The notes under the pieces were generated by a model. The model did no database searches. It worked only from the letters and a program-made list of their open reading frames with translations, and was not told where the DNA came from. A stretch of 64,000 nt of DNA from an uncultured Prevotellaceae bacterium (lineage in GTDB: Bacteria > Bacteroidota > Bacteroidia > Bacteroidales > Bacteroidaceae), in NCBI GenBank assembly GCA_902781315.1, contig CACZIT010000003.1:1-64000 (forward strand), in the 5' to 3' direction. The translations under genes and the position numbers were made by a program. The number at the start of each line of letters is the position of its first letter. Within the stretch, counting starts at the first letter, position 1. This document shows, piece after piece, positions 8,890 through 18,300 of the stretch.

Positions 8890-9150
8890 CGCGCAGTGGC
8901 GCGACAATGGCAGGTCTTCTGACTTACAGCCCGAGCGCGAACGCCTTCCCAAGGAATTGTTCAAGGTAACAAAGTAACAAGGTAACAAGGTAACAAAGTA
9001 ACTTGAAACCTGAAACTCGAAAATTGAAACCTCTCACCTCAGTGGCATTGTGTTCGGCTCTCGGATAAGGGCTGCTCACAGCAGCGGGACTGTTCAGGAC
9101 TTCCACCTGATTCCCTTTTCATCGCTCGCCCACCATGGGGGTTGCGAACC
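8890..9150 (-). promoter_or_regulatory. Cobalamin (adenosylcobalamin-type) riboswitch upstream of btuB
   Basis: Read on the minus strand, GGGAATCAGGTGGAAGTCC is followed by CAGTCCCGCTGCTGTGAGC and ends with TAAGTCAGAAGACCTGCC. These are the conserved 5' block, the C(C)GC-ACTGT-like block and the B12 box of cobalamin riboswitches. It lies 58 bp before the btuB start, as expected for translational control by sequestering the start. The peripheral region at about 8950-9035 is enlarged by tandem ggtaacaaagtaacaa repeats, so the riboswitch is longer than usual. Confidence 0.92.
8964..9003. repeat. Tandem ggtaacaaagtaacaa repeat inside the riboswitch
   Basis: Four to five imperfect copies of an 8-9 bp ggtaacaa unit lie between the B12 box and the core of the riboswitch. 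The position is a variable arm, so folding of the core need not be disturbed. Confidence 0.7.
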
Positions 9151-9161
9151 GATTGCGGGTG

Positions 9162-9169
9162 CAAAGGTA
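9162..9169 (-). promoter_or_regulatory. Candidate -7 element for the btuB-btuG transcript
   Basis: TACCTTTG on the minus strand, just upstream of the riboswitch, fits TAnnTTTG and would start the RNA a few bases later. A matching TTG at -33 is not evident. Confidence 0.45.
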
Positions 9170-9220
9170 ATGAAAAAAGTTGAGAGTTGAGTGTTGAGAG
9201 TTGAGAGATTTGAGTTTTTT

Positions 9221-9316
9221 ATGGGAAATAATGGGAAATAATGGGAAATAATGGGAATAATGGGAATAATGGGAATAATGGGAATAAAGGGAATAAAGGG
9301 AAAAAATGGGAATAAT
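9221..9316. repeat. Tandem gggaa(a)taat microsatellite
   Basis: About eleven copies of a 9-10 bp unit (atgggaaata, atgggaata, aagggaata) lie in a row between the btuB leader and the end of the first DASS gene. There are no unique spacers. Confidence 0.8.
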
Positions 9317-9317
9317 G

Positions 9318-9354
9318 AAAAAAGGTAAGAAACCTGCGGGCTTCTTACCTTTTT
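9318..9354 (-). terminator. Terminator of the first DASS gene (possibly bidirectional)
   Basis: AAAGGTAAGAA and TTCTTACCTTT form a stem around an acctgcgggc loop. On the minus strand it is followed by TTTTTTTC-type sequence, 20 bp after the stop codon. Confidence 0.75.
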
Positions 9355-9373
9355 ATTTTCAATTTTCAATTAA

Positions 9374-10924
9374 CTACACTCCCATGATGGCCTTGACGAG
9401 TAAGAGCACGATGGGGATGGTGATACAGAGGATGCCGATGAAGTCGATGATGACACCCGACTTGATCATCTTCGTGATGGGCACATAGCCCGACGCGTAG
9501 ACGATGGCATTCGGCGGTGTGGAGACAGGCATCATGAAGCCGAGCGACGACGACAGGGCGATACCCACAGCCACGGGGATGGGGCTAAAGCCTGCCGACA
9601 GGGCTGCACCAATGGCCAACGGGCCAATCATATTGGTGGCTGCCGTGTGGGAAGTCAGCTCAGAGAGCAGCAATGCCATGACACAGAAGACGGCGACAAA
9701 CATAAATTCTGACGGGTTGCCACCGAGGCTTGAAACGATCAGGTCGCCAATCCAGGCAGAGAGGCCAGTGCTATACATCATGCCACCCATAGCCAGTCCA
9801 CCACCGAAGAGTAACAGCGTTCCCCAGTCGATGCCGCTGACAGCCTCGCGCCAGTCGAGCGTGGTCTTCTTCAGAGTCTTGTCAACCGGCAGGAAGAACA
9901 GCAACAGGGCACCCACCATAGCCACTGCCGACTCAGGCAGGATGTGGTTGTAGGTCTTCAGGACTTCGCTGTCGGAACCGGCGGTAATACTCAAGATACC
10001 CGGTGTCACCCAAAGGACAACGGCCACGAGGAAGGCGAAAAGGGTGTTCTTCTGGGCGATGGTCCACTTGCCCAGGCTCTTTACCTTTTCTTCAATCAGT
10101 TCACGGGCGCCCTCGATATGGTTGATATCTGCGGGGAACATGCGCCACAGGACAACATATGCGATTACGAAATAGCACACCATAGCGACGAAGCCCCAGA
10201 TCATCCACTGGAAGAAAGAAATGTGGAGTTGAGCCAGTTCGTCGAGGAAGCCGAGCATGATGATGTTCGGGGGCGTGCCGATGGGCGTGAGCACACCACC
10301 TATGGAGCAGGCATAAGCCGTCATCAGCATCAGGCCGGTGGCATACTTATAGCTCTTCAGGTCGATAATCTTACCACGGGCCGCCATCATCTCGCGAATA
10401 GCCTCGAGCAGACCCAGCGCTATGGGGAACATCATGGCACAGGTAGCGGTGTTGCTGATCCAGCCTGAGCAGATCATGCACGCCAGACCGATGGCGAGGA
10501 AGATGCGGCGAGGCGAGTCGCCCACCCACTTCATCGACATGATGCCATAGGCAATGCGCTTGTCCAAGCCGTTGACCATCATAGCCTTCGCAATGACGAA
10601 TCCGCCCATGAACAGGAAAATCATCGGATTGCCAAAGGCAGAGAAGGCCTCTTTCATCGTGGTGATGCCCATGACAACGCACAGCGTCGGACCGATGAGG
10701 GAGGTGACGGGGATGGGAACAGGCTCGGTGATCCACCAGATAGCCACCAGCGACATGACGGCCAACAGATGGTGAGCTTCATTAGAGAGTCCTTCAAAAG
10801 GAAGAAACCAGAGCAAAATTGCACAAATCGGACCTAAGAAGGCACCGACGATGTGACGTCTGCGATCGAATTTTGCTTCTTTCTGCTGCACATTTTGGGC
10901 AGCAACTTGTTCTTTTGTTTCCAT
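9374..10924 (-). CDS. DASS (SLC13) family Na+/anion symporter, copy 1
   Basis: A 516-aa inner-membrane protein with a long series of hydrophobic segments. Family marks are the first substrate/sodium site SNTATCAMMFP, the paired loop TPIGTPPNIIM, a second-half site SHTAATNMIGP and the signature MPVSTPPNAIVYASGYVP near residue 480. DASS carriers move dicarboxylates (succinate, malate, fumarate), citrate or sulfate with sodium. In a Bacteroidota fermenter C4-dicarboxylate transport is the usual expectation, but the sequence alone does not settle the substrate. The second motif reads SHT rather than SNT. It has its own promoter and terminator, so it is probably monocistronic. Confidence 0.9.
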   Translation of the reverse strand: METKEQVAAQNVQQKEAKFDRRRHIVGAFLGPICAILLWFLPFEGLSNEAHHLLAVMSLVAIWWITEPVPIPVTSLIGPTLCVVMGITTMKEAFSAFGNPMIFLFMGGFVIAKAMMVNGLDKRIAYGIMSMKWVGDSPRRIFLAIGLACMICSGWISNTATCAMMFPIALGLLEAIREMMAARGKIIDLKSYKYATGLMLMTAYACSIGGVLTPIGTPPNIIMLGFLDELAQLHISFFQWMIWGFVAMVCYFVIAYVVLWRMFPADINHIEGARELIEEKVKSLGKWTIAQKNTLFAFLVAVVLWVTPGILSITAGSDSEVLKTYNHILPESAVAMVGALLLFFLPVDKTLKKTTLDWREAVSGIDWGTLLLFGGGLAMGGMMYSTGLSAWIGDLIVSSLGGNPSEFMFVAVFCVMALLLSELTSHTAATNMIGPLAIGAALSAGFSPIPVAVGIALSSSLGFMMPVSTPPNAIVYASGYVPITKMIKSGVIIDFIGILCITIPIVLLLVKAIMGV

Positions 10925-10975
10925 TCAGAATGATTTTATAGTTTGTGTGATTTTAATAATTCAATGATAACACTG

Positions 10976-11005
10976 CAAAAATACAAATTATTTCCGAACG
11001 AACAA
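10976..11005 (-). promoter_or_regulatory. Bacteroidota-type promoter of DASS copy 1
   Basis: TTG (11003-11005) and TATTTTTG (10976-10983) on the minus strand are separated by 19 bp. This matches the TTG-N19/20-TAnnTTTG consensus, about 50 bp before the start codon. Confidence 0.7.
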
Positions 11006-11023
11006 AGAAAAAAGAAGAAAAAA

Positions 11024-11083
11024 AATCGTCATTCATCAGTTCAGACATTGTAATTATATGTCTGCCACTGATGAATGGCGATT
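11024..11083 (-). terminator. Strong terminator of DASS copy 2
   Basis: Long arms (AATCGCCATTCATCAGT / ACTGATGAATGACGATT, with an AGACAT/ATGTCT inner stem) are followed on the minus strand by TTTTTTTTCTTC. It lies 29 bp after the stop codon. Confidence 0.9.
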
Positions 11084-11112
11084 CTTACCTTGCTATATTT
11101 TCAGAATGCCGA

Positions 11113-12618
11113 TTAGATCATTCCCAGCTGGGCGACGAAGTAGAGCACGCCATAGCCGAGCGCCATCGAGATAATACCGATGATCAGACCAATCTTTGCC
11201 ATGTCGTTCTGCTTGACGAGGTTGGTGGCGAAGGCCAGTGCGTTCGGCGGTGTCGAGATGGGCAGCACCATGGCGCTGGATGCAGCAATGGCCACACCAA
11301 TGAGCACGGTAGGTGTGCCGCCGATGGCAGCCAGCTTATCGCCCATAGCACCACAGACGAAGGCGAGGATAGGCATGAGCAGCGCTGCCGTAGCCGAGTT
11401 CGAGATGAAATTCGACAGGGCATAGCAGATGATGCCGGAGAGCAGCAGGATGAGCACGGGCGAGAACTCGCCGAAGGGGATGCTCTCCACTGCGTTGGCA
11501 GCCAGACCCGATGCGTTCAGACCATAACCCAGTGCGAAGCCACCAGCCACCATCCAGATGACCGACCAGTTGATTTCCTCGAGGTCGTACTTCGTGATGA
11601 CACCCGTCAGGGCAAACACCACGAACGGGATGAGAGCCACGGTATAGGAGTTGATGCCCGTGAGCTTATCGGTGAGCCAGAGCAGCACGGTCACGATGAA
11701 GGTCACGATGACGATATAGGTGCGGATGTCCTTCTTCATGCCGCCCTCAATCTTCAGTTCTACCGTCTTCTGCGAGAAGGGGAAGACAGTCTTCAGCACC
11801 CACCAGCTGATGAGCAGCAGCACGATGACGAGCGGGAACATGAACACCATCCACTCACCAAAGCCGAGGTTCAAGTTCAGTCCCTCAGGGTCGTTGAGGT
11901 ACTTCAGGGCGATGGTGTTCGGCGGCGTGCCGATGGGCGTACCCATACCACCGAGGTTGGCAGCTACAGGAATGGACAGAGCCATGGAAATGCGGCCCTT
12001 TCCCTCGGGCGGCAACTGCTTGAACACCGGCGTGAGGAACGTCAGCATCATAGCGGCCGTAGCGGTGTTGGACACGAACATCGAGAAGAGACCCGTGATA
12101 AGCAGGAAGCCCAGCAGCACGTTCTCACTCTTCGTACCGAACGGCTTCAGCAGGGCCTTGGCCAGCTGGGCATCGAGCCCCGTCTTCGTAGCCGCGATGG
12201 CCAGAATGAAGCCGCCGATGAACAGCATGATCACCGGGTCGGCAAAGCAAGCCATGATGCCCTTGTAAGAGAGCAGGTCGCCCACCTTCTCGGGGTCGCA
12301 CATGAACTTAATACCGCTGTCGCTCGTGAAGAGCAGCATCATACCGATGATGGCCACCGATGTAGCCCAGGACGGCACCACTTCGAGCACCCACATCAGT
12401 GTGGCGAAGGCGAAGATGGCGATGATGCGCTGCTGGACGATGGTCAGCCCTTCAATACCAAAGAACGATGAGGGCAGGTTCCATAACAGCAACGTGACAA
12501 AAAGCACAAAGATGGCCTCTGCCGACTTTGTAAACACTCTGTTGGGATGGAAACGCTTCTCGTGGCGTACCTTGTGGTAAGCCTCAACGAGATCAAATCC
12601 TGTAAAACTTTTAAACAT
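11113..12618 (-). CDS. DASS (SLC13) family Na+/anion symporter, copy 2
   Basis: A 501-aa multi-pass membrane protein with both SNT-type sites visible, SNTATAAMMLTFLTPV in the first half and SNSATAALLMPILAF in the second. It also has the loops GTPIGTPPNTIA and LPISTPPNALAFATNLV. A ~45-residue cytoplasmic N-terminus (FDLVEAYHKVRHEKRF) precedes the first membrane segment. It is clearly related to the neighbouring copy but not near-identical, so the pair probably differs in substrate or direction. Likely substrates are dicarboxylates; this is family knowledge, not read from the sequence. Confidence 0.9.
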   Translation of the reverse strand: MFKSFTGFDLVEAYHKVRHEKRFHPNRVFTKSAEAIFVLFVTLLLWNLPSSFFGIEGLTIVQQRIIAIFAFATLMWVLEVVPSWATSVAIIGMMLLFTSDSGIKFMCDPEKVGDLLSYKGIMACFADPVIMLFIGGFILAIAATKTGLDAQLAKALLKPFGTKSENVLLGFLLITGLFSMFVSNTATAAMMLTFLTPVFKQLPPEGKGRISMALSIPVAANLGGMGTPIGTPPNTIALKYLNDPEGLNLNLGFGEWMVFMFPLVIVLLLISWWVLKTVFPFSQKTVELKIEGGMKKDIRTYIVIVTFIVTVLLWLTDKLTGINSYTVALIPFVVFALTGVITKYDLEEINWSVIWMVAGGFALGYGLNASGLAANAVESIPFGEFSPVLILLLSGIICYALSNFISNSATAALLMPILAFVCGAMGDKLAAIGGTPTVLIGVAIAASSAMVLPISTPPNALAFATNLVKQNDMAKIGLIIGIISMALGYGVLYFVAQLGMI

Positions 12619-12692
12619 TTTTTATTGACGATTTACTGATGATTTACATGTTTCGACAAGTGAAAGAACGGCATGATGCGCCATTCGGGTTG

Positions 12693-12700
12693 CAAAGATA
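12693..12700 (-). promoter_or_regulatory. Candidate -7 element of DASS copy 2
   Basis: TATCTTTG on the minus strand, 75 bp before the start codon, fits TAnnTTTG. No TTG at the proper distance was found. Confidence 0.45.
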
Positions 12701-12771
12701 CTAAAAAGTTTTGAGTAATGAGTTGAAAGTTGAAAGATTTTGACTTTTCTCTATCGAGAACTCTCAAAAAC

Positions 12772-12817
12772 AAAGCCGAGACTGCAGCCCTTTGGGCATT
12801 TTTGCAATCTCGGCTTT
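12772..12817 (-). terminator. Terminator at the end of the HTCS/DPP4 transcript
   Basis: AAAGCCGAGA and TCTCGGCTTT form the base of a hairpin with a further TGC/GCA pairing. On the minus strand it is followed by GTTTTTGAG. It lies 34 bp after the DPP4 stop codon and would close the 27-kb PUL transcript. Confidence 0.85.
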
Positions 12818-12850
12818 ACAAAATGTTGGATGTCTGGAGTGTCGATGGCA

Positions 12851-15301
12851 CTATTCCGTCTTCACCTCGCTCCACTTCGGAGGCTCCACGCCCAACAGAT
12901 GGCGCACGAAGAAATCGTAGCGTTTGTGCTCGCCGAAGCGTTCGCCCATAGTGTGGTGAACACCGGGGAGGACGACGAGTTCAAAGTCCTTGCCGGCACG
13001 GATAAGGGCATCGGCCACCTGCATGGTGCTGGCGGGATCGACGTTGTCGTCGAGTTCGCCGACGACGAGCATCAGCGGCCGCTCCAGCTTCGAGGCATGA
13101 TAGACATTGCTGCACTCCACGTAAGAGGAGTCGACGGGATAGCCCATCCACTGCTCGTTCCACCAAATCTTATCCATGCGGTTGTCGTGGCAGCCGCAAG
13201 AGGAATAGGCAGCCTTATAGAAATCGCCATGCAGGAGGACGGCTGTGGTGGACTCCTGTCCGCCTGCCGAAGCTCCGAAGATGCCCACGTTGTCGGCATC
13301 CATGTAGGGATATTTTGCGGCGGCAGCACGAATCCACGCCTTGCGGTCAGGGAAGCCGGCATCCTTCAGGTTCTTATAGCATACCTCCTCGAAGGCTTTG
13401 CCGCGCCACGAGGTGCCCATGCCATCGAGCTGGACGACGATGAAACCGAGTTCGGCCAGCGATGTCATATTCCAGTTGTAGGGATTGAACGACTTCGGTG
13501 TGTAGGCATCGCCGGGACCGGCGTAGATATACTCGATGACAGGATATTTCTTCGAGGGGTCGAAGTTTGTGGGACGCTGGATGATGCCCCACATGGGGGT
13601 GGTACCATCGCGGCCTGGGGTCACGAAGACCTCAGGGGCCTGCCAGCCGTTGGCGAGGATGCGGGAGAGATCAGAGGTCTCTATGAGAGAGGAAGCCTCA
13701 CCCCGACCCTCTCCTGAAGGAGAGGGAGCACTTCCGATGGCGTGGAGCACCGTGACAGGAGCCTTGTCGGGAGCAGAATAGGTGTCGACGAGGTACTGGC
13801 GGTCAAAGGAGAATTGGGCGCGATGGTTACCCGGTTCTGGCGTAAGTTCCTGGAAATCAGTACCATCGAAGCGAACGGTGAAGTAATGAATATTGTACGG
13901 ATCCTCATCGGGATGCACGCCTGATGCTGTGAAGTAGATGACCTCGTTGGCCTCATCGACATGCAGGATGTCGCGTACACACCAAGAGCCACGGGTAATG
14001 GGGGCCCCACCCCAGCCCTCAAAGGGAGAAGCCCCACCCCGGCCCTCCCCCGTAGGGAGGGGGCTAAGACTTGCTTTGGCTCTTTGCTTCTTAGACTTCT
14101 TAGTTGCCTTCGGGCTGTAGAGGTAGAGGTGATTCCAGTTGTCGCGCTCGCTCGTCCAGAGCAGCCGGCCATCGGAAAGCCAACGGCGCCAGATACGATT
14201 GTAGTTGACAAACTTCTCGGAGCGCTCTTCGACAAGTGAGGTGAGCTTACCTGTCTCTGCATCCATGGCCAGCAGCTGATAAAGCTTATGTCCACGCTGA
14301 TTGTATTCCATCGTGACATAGCGGCTGTCGGGTGTCCACTGGAACCAATCGAGGGAGTACTGAAGACCCACCCCCAGCCCCTCCCGTGAAGGGAGGGGAG
14401 TTAGGGGGTGAGAAGGGTTGAGAAGGGTTCTAGTTTCTGAGTTTCTAGTTTCTAAATTCTGGGGGGCATCACTCCCCTCTACCTTTGGAGAGGGGCTGGG
14501 GTTGAGGTTGAATATATAAGGTGTGAACTGCGGGAGGTCGTCGCCGGGCTTGGCATATTCCTGTTTATGGAGGATGGGCTGCAACTGATCCTGCGGCGAC
14601 GACTCTACATAGTAGGCATAGCGTTTCTCGACCGCCTTGCGCTTGCAGACGAAGATCTTGCGCGAGTCGGGCGACCAGAGAATACGATTACTATAGTAAT
14701 GGCCAATGGTGCCATCCTGCGTGAGCTGAAGCTTCTCACTGTAGGGACGTCCCACCTGATGGACTATCACGTTGTAGCCTTCAATCCAAGCCTCGAGTTT
14801 ACCATCGGGCGAAGTGACCAGACGCTGTTCCTGCTCCTCGTCGACCTCCATCCAGTGGCGCTGCGGCTGGCGGAAGGGAGTAGTCCCCCTCTGGCCTCCT
14901 CCAATAGGGGGAGGTCCAAAACGGTGCTGGCGTTCCTTACTGGCAGGACGAATGGCAGCCAAGGCCTCGTTCATCTCTTTCTCAGACGTGTATTCCTGCT
15001 TCGAGTTTTTATCTGCATCAAACACTATAAAGCGTTGTCCTTCAGGTGTTTGCACAGAATAATGAAAGACATGCGTAGAGTCGACCCACCGCACGTTCTG
15101 AGCCCAGTGGTAGACGTTCTGCGCATTGAACTTCGCGTAGAGCGAGTAGGCACGGTTGTAGTCGTCGACAGTGCCCTGAGCTAAACACGGCGAAGCTGAA
15201 ACAAAGGAACAAAGTAACAAAGTGACAAAGTAACAAGGTAACAAAGTGACAAAGTTACGCTGTGGCAGAGTTACAATGTGATGGAACTGATTTGTTTTCA
15301 T
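12851..15301 (-). CDS. S9 family dipeptidyl peptidase IV (prolyl dipeptidyl peptidase), with inserted repeats
   Basis: The 816-aa product is a secreted S9B-type peptidase with an N-terminal propeller and a C-terminal alpha/beta-hydrolase domain. The catalytic serine is in GASAGG (about residue 678), the aspartate in GELDDNVDP (~751) and the histidine in PGVHHTMGE (~782). DPP4 enzymes remove Xaa-Pro dipeptides. The gene starts 13 bp after the HTCS gene, so it belongs to the PUL operon, where it would suit a proline-rich glycoprotein substrate. Palindromic units are inserted in frame at four places in the propeller part (SPSPSGEGRGEAS, SPLPTGEGRGGAS, TPLPSREGLGVG, FGPPPIGGGQRG). The h-region of the signal peptide (FVTLLPCYFVTLLLCSFVS) is itself encoded by a low-complexity repeat. 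Confidence 0.88.
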   Translation of the reverse strand: MKTNQFHHIVTLPQRNFVTLLPCYFVTLLLCSFVSASPCLAQGTVDDYNRAYSLYAKFNAQNVYHWAQNVRWVDSTHVFHYSVQTPEGQRFIVFDADKNSKQEYTSEKEMNEALAAIRPASKERQHRFGPPPIGGGQRGTTPFRQPQRHWMEVDEEQEQRLVTSPDGKLEAWIEGYNVIVHQVGRPYSEKLQLTQDGTIGHYYSNRILWSPDSRKIFVCKRKAVEKRYAYYVESSPQDQLQPILHKQEYAKPGDDLPQFTPYIFNLNPSPSPKVEGSDAPQNLETRNSETRTLLNPSHPLTPLPSREGLGVGLQYSLDWFQWTPDSRYVTMEYNQRGHKLYQLLAMDAETGKLTSLVEERSEKFVNYNRIWRRWLSDGRLLWTSERDNWNHLYLYSPKATKKSKKQRAKASLSPLPTGEGRGGASPFEGWGGAPITRGSWCVRDILHVDEANEVIYFTASGVHPDEDPYNIHYFTVRFDGTDFQELTPEPGNHRAQFSFDRQYLVDTYSAPDKAPVTVLHAIGSAPSPSGEGRGEASSLIETSDLSRILANGWQAPEVFVTPGRDGTTPMWGIIQRPTNFDPSKKYPVIEYIYAGPGDAYTPKSFNPYNWNMTSLAELGFIVVQLDGMGTSWRGKAFEEVCYKNLKDAGFPDRKAWIRAAAAKYPYMDADNVGIFGASAGGQESTTAVLLHGDFYKAAYSSCGCHDNRMDKIWWNEQWMGYPVDSSYVECSNVYHASKLERPLMLVVGELDDNVDPASTMQVADALIRAGKDFELVVLPGVHHTMGERFGEHKRYDFFVRHLLGVEPPKWSEVKTE
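13687..13731. repeat. Palindromic unit inside the DPP4 gene
   Basis: The hairpin ccctctcctgaaggagaggg with a C-rich arm encodes SAPSPSGEGRGEASS in the peptidase. The frame is intact. Confidence 0.65.
14004..14067. repeat. Two tandem palindromic units inside the DPP4 gene
   Basis: Two direct units (ccccaccccagccctc and ccccaccccggccctc) end with cccccgtagggaggggg. They encode SPLPTGEGRGGASPFEGWGG. Confidence 0.65.
14365..14505. mobile_element. Composite palindromic element inside the DPP4 gene
   Basis: A left unit (gacccacccccagcccctcc, 14365-14400) and an oppositely oriented right unit (actcccctctacctttggag, 14471-14505) flank ~70 bp. That core contains tagtttct repeats of the kind seen at 293-333. 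The arrangement parallels the composite elements in btuB and GH97 but is more diverged. It is translated as roughly 45 extra residues. Confidence 0.5.
14880..14922. repeat. Diverged palindromic unit inside the DPP4 gene
   Basis: The block tccccctctggcctcctcca / atagggggagg encodes FGPPPIGGGQRGTTPFRQ near the N-terminus. It belongs to the Ccccct..aggggg branch of the family also seen at 43233-43262. Confidence 0.5.
15202..15258. repeat. gtaacaaag tandem repeat encoding a signal-peptide core
   Basis: Seven or so copies of a 7-9 bp (g)taacaaag / gtgacaaag unit. On the minus strand they read as codons for FVTLLPCY-FVTLLLCS-FVS, the hydrophobic core of the DPP4 signal peptide. Confidence 0.75.
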
Positions 15302-15314
15302 ATTCGGATATTTT

Positions 15315-18300
15315 TTAAGATTTCATCATTTCACCCGGTTTCTTGCCAAACTGTTTCTGGAAGCACTTCGTGAAGTAGGACGGCGAGCTAAAGCCCACCA
15401 TATAGCAGACCTCGTTGACGCGATACTGGCCTTCGGCAAGCAGTTGGGCTGCCCGCTTGAGGCGCACCACCTGAATCATTTCGTTTGGAGTGACGTCAGT
15501 CAGGGCTTTAATTTTCGAGAAGAGGCCGCTGCGACTGATGTTGAGTTGCTCGGCCAGGAAGTTGACCGAAAGATCGGCATTGCCCAGGTTCTCCTCGATG
15601 ATTTGATTCATGCGCACGAGGAATTCATTGTCGATGCTATTGCCAGCCAGCGGTTCGATGCCTTCCTCGGGGTGTTCGGAGAAGCGTCGCATCAGGTTGC
15701 GGCGACGCTCGATGAGATTGCGGATACAGGCGTCGAGATACTTCATGGAGAATGGTTTCTCGATGAAGACATCGGCACCGAGTTCCATGCTCTGCGCCTT
15801 CGACTCGTCGTCGGTCTTGGCGGTGAGCATGATGAGCGGGATATGGCTGGTGTCGCGGTCGGCGCGCACCCGCTGGCAGAACTCCGCACCATCCATCTCC
15901 GGCATCATCCAGTCGCTGACAATCAGCGATACCGCACGGGTGCGCAGCATAGAGAGTCCCTCGTGGCCATTGGTCGCCGTGAACACCGTGTAGTGGCGGG
16001 CGAAATGGCTGGAGAGGAACGACAGCATGTCGGCATCGTCCTCGACGATGAGCACCGACGGCGTCGTGTCGTCCTTGTCCTCCACCTGTGTGGTCGCTGG
16101 AGCCACGGGGGCTACGGCAGGAGGAACGTCACGGGCCGAAGGAGAAGCAGGAGAATCGACCACCTCCTGTTCGACGGGCAGGGTGACGATAAAGCGCGAG
16201 CCTTGTCCCACCTGAGAGCGCACCCCCACCTCGCCATGATGCTGGTCGACGATGGTTTTCACAATGGAGAGGCCGATGCCCGTGCCAGGTTTGTTGTCGC
16301 GCGCCTGATAGAAGGCATTGAAGATTTTCTCCTGATCGGCCTCGCTGATGCCGATGCCGTCGTCTTCGACGACAATGCTGAACTGCTTGCCGTCGGCTGC
16401 TACATGGCAGAGTAACGAGACACTGCTCTTGGTATACTTGGAGGCATTGGTCATGAGATTGCTGATGACCTTTGTGAGTCCTTCGCCGTCGACCATTGCC
16501 ACGAAATCGGCCGCCGGATATTTCACTGAGAACTGAATACCTTTCTTATGCAACGTGGGTTCAAAGCGCTCTGCCACCGACTGCATGATGTTGGCAATGT
16601 TCTGCAACGTGAAGTGCATCTGCATGCCCTCCTGCTGCACCTTGCTGAAGTCGAGCAACTGATTGACGAGCGAAAGCAGTCGCTGGGCATTGCGGTCGAG
16701 GATGCGAAGTGCCCCGTTCCAGTTCTGGGCAGCTCCGTTGGCGGTGAACTGGGCGGCATTTTGCTTCAACGTTTCCAGCGGACCAATGATGAGCGACACG
16801 GGAGTGCGTATCTCGTGGGCTATCATCGTGAAGAAGCGCAGACGGGCGTCGCGCACTTCGGCCGCCGCCTGTTCGTTGAGCCGTTGCATCTCCTCCTGAT
16901 GGCGCCGCTCAGCCTTGCGAAGTCTGTATTGCAGCAGCAGCCAGACGGCAGCAACAATCAGAATGGCATAGAGCAGCTTGGCCCACCACGCCAGCCAGAA
17001 CGGCGGATGAACGACGATGCGCAGCGTGGCCTCCTGTTCGCTCCAGAAGCCATCGTTGTTGGTGGCCTTCACGCGGAAGGTGTAGGTGCCGGAGGGAATG
17101 TTGGTGTAGGTGGCCTCATGGCGGTTGCCGCAATAGATCCAATCCTTGTCGAAGCCCTCCAGCATGTAGGCATACTGGTTCTTCTCTGGCGAACAATAGC
17201 TCAACGCCGCAAAGGAAAGGGTGAAGAAGTCGTCGCCGTAAGAAAGGTCGAGTTTCTTGAGATGGCTCAGCGACTCCGGCAGGCGCTTGTCGCCCACAGG
17301 AATATACTGATTATAGACGTGTAATCCCGTGATGAAGATGGCGGGCGGCAGCGTGTTCACCTTGATCTGGTAGGGATAGAAAGCATTGAAGCCACGGGCA
17401 CCGCCGAAGAAAATGCGCCCATCGGATGCCTTCAGTCCGGAGTTAGGCTGGAACTGCTCGCACACAAGTCCGTCGTAGCGGTTGAAGATGAGGATATCGC
17501 GGTGCATGTCGTAGCGGACAAGGCCCTTCGTCGTTGACAACCAGAGGAAGTCGGCATCCTCAACAATACAGTTGATATCAGACACCGGCAAATCGAGTTT
17601 CACCGTGACGAGGCTGTCGGCACTGGCATCGTAATAATGGAGTCCACTCTGCATGGCCACCCAAACGCGTTTGTCGGAAGCTATGCAGACGTTGTTGACC
17701 TGAGCAAGAGGATTGTATTTGTGCCAGTTCTTGGCTGTACGGTCGCATCGCCAGAGACCAGCACCCTGTGTGGAGAGCCAGAGGTGCCCTGCGGCATCCT
17801 CGTCGATATCGATGACAAGTGCCCCGATATGCTTCACCAGACGGAACTGCCCAGCCGATGCATCGAACAGACAGAGGTCGTTCATCGTGCCGGCCCAAAT
17901 GCGCCCGCTGCTGTCGCGGAAGAGCGAATAGCAGCTGTTGCCCGTCAGGCCTTGTGCATTGCCATAATGGACAGTCTGGCCGTTGTTCACATTCATGCGG
18001 TAGATACCGCCGGCATAGGTGCCTATCCAGAGTTCGTCGCCGTCGATGCAGAGGGCATGGATGTTGAGATGCGAGAACTGCTGGCGCGCGGGGAAATCGA
18101 TGAATTCGTCTGAATTGCGACCCTGCAGGCAGTTCAGTCCGCCGTCGTCGGATGCTATCCAGATGCGCCCACGGGCATCCTCGCAGAAGCGACTGATCAC
18201 ATTACCTTGCAGTCCGCGCTGACCAGCATGGTTCTGGAATGAGGTGAAGCGCTCTGAAACAGGCGACACATAGTTGACACCGCCGTAGAACGTGGAGAAC

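Noticed and set aside
8924-9106. 60-aa frame with a hydrophobic end inside the btuB leader
   Set aside because: It coincides with the cobalamin riboswitch and its repeat arm; the hydrophobic part is only the repeat read in one frame.
9221-9316. Regular short repeats that could suggest a CRISPR array
   Set aside because: Units are 9-10 bp and adjacent, without unique spacers; no cas genes are near. It is a microsatellite.
9374-12618. The two DASS genes as a sulfate-assimilation or glycan-linked unit
   Set aside because: Each has its own promoter and terminator, and no sulfatase or sulfur gene is present, so no functional link can be supported.
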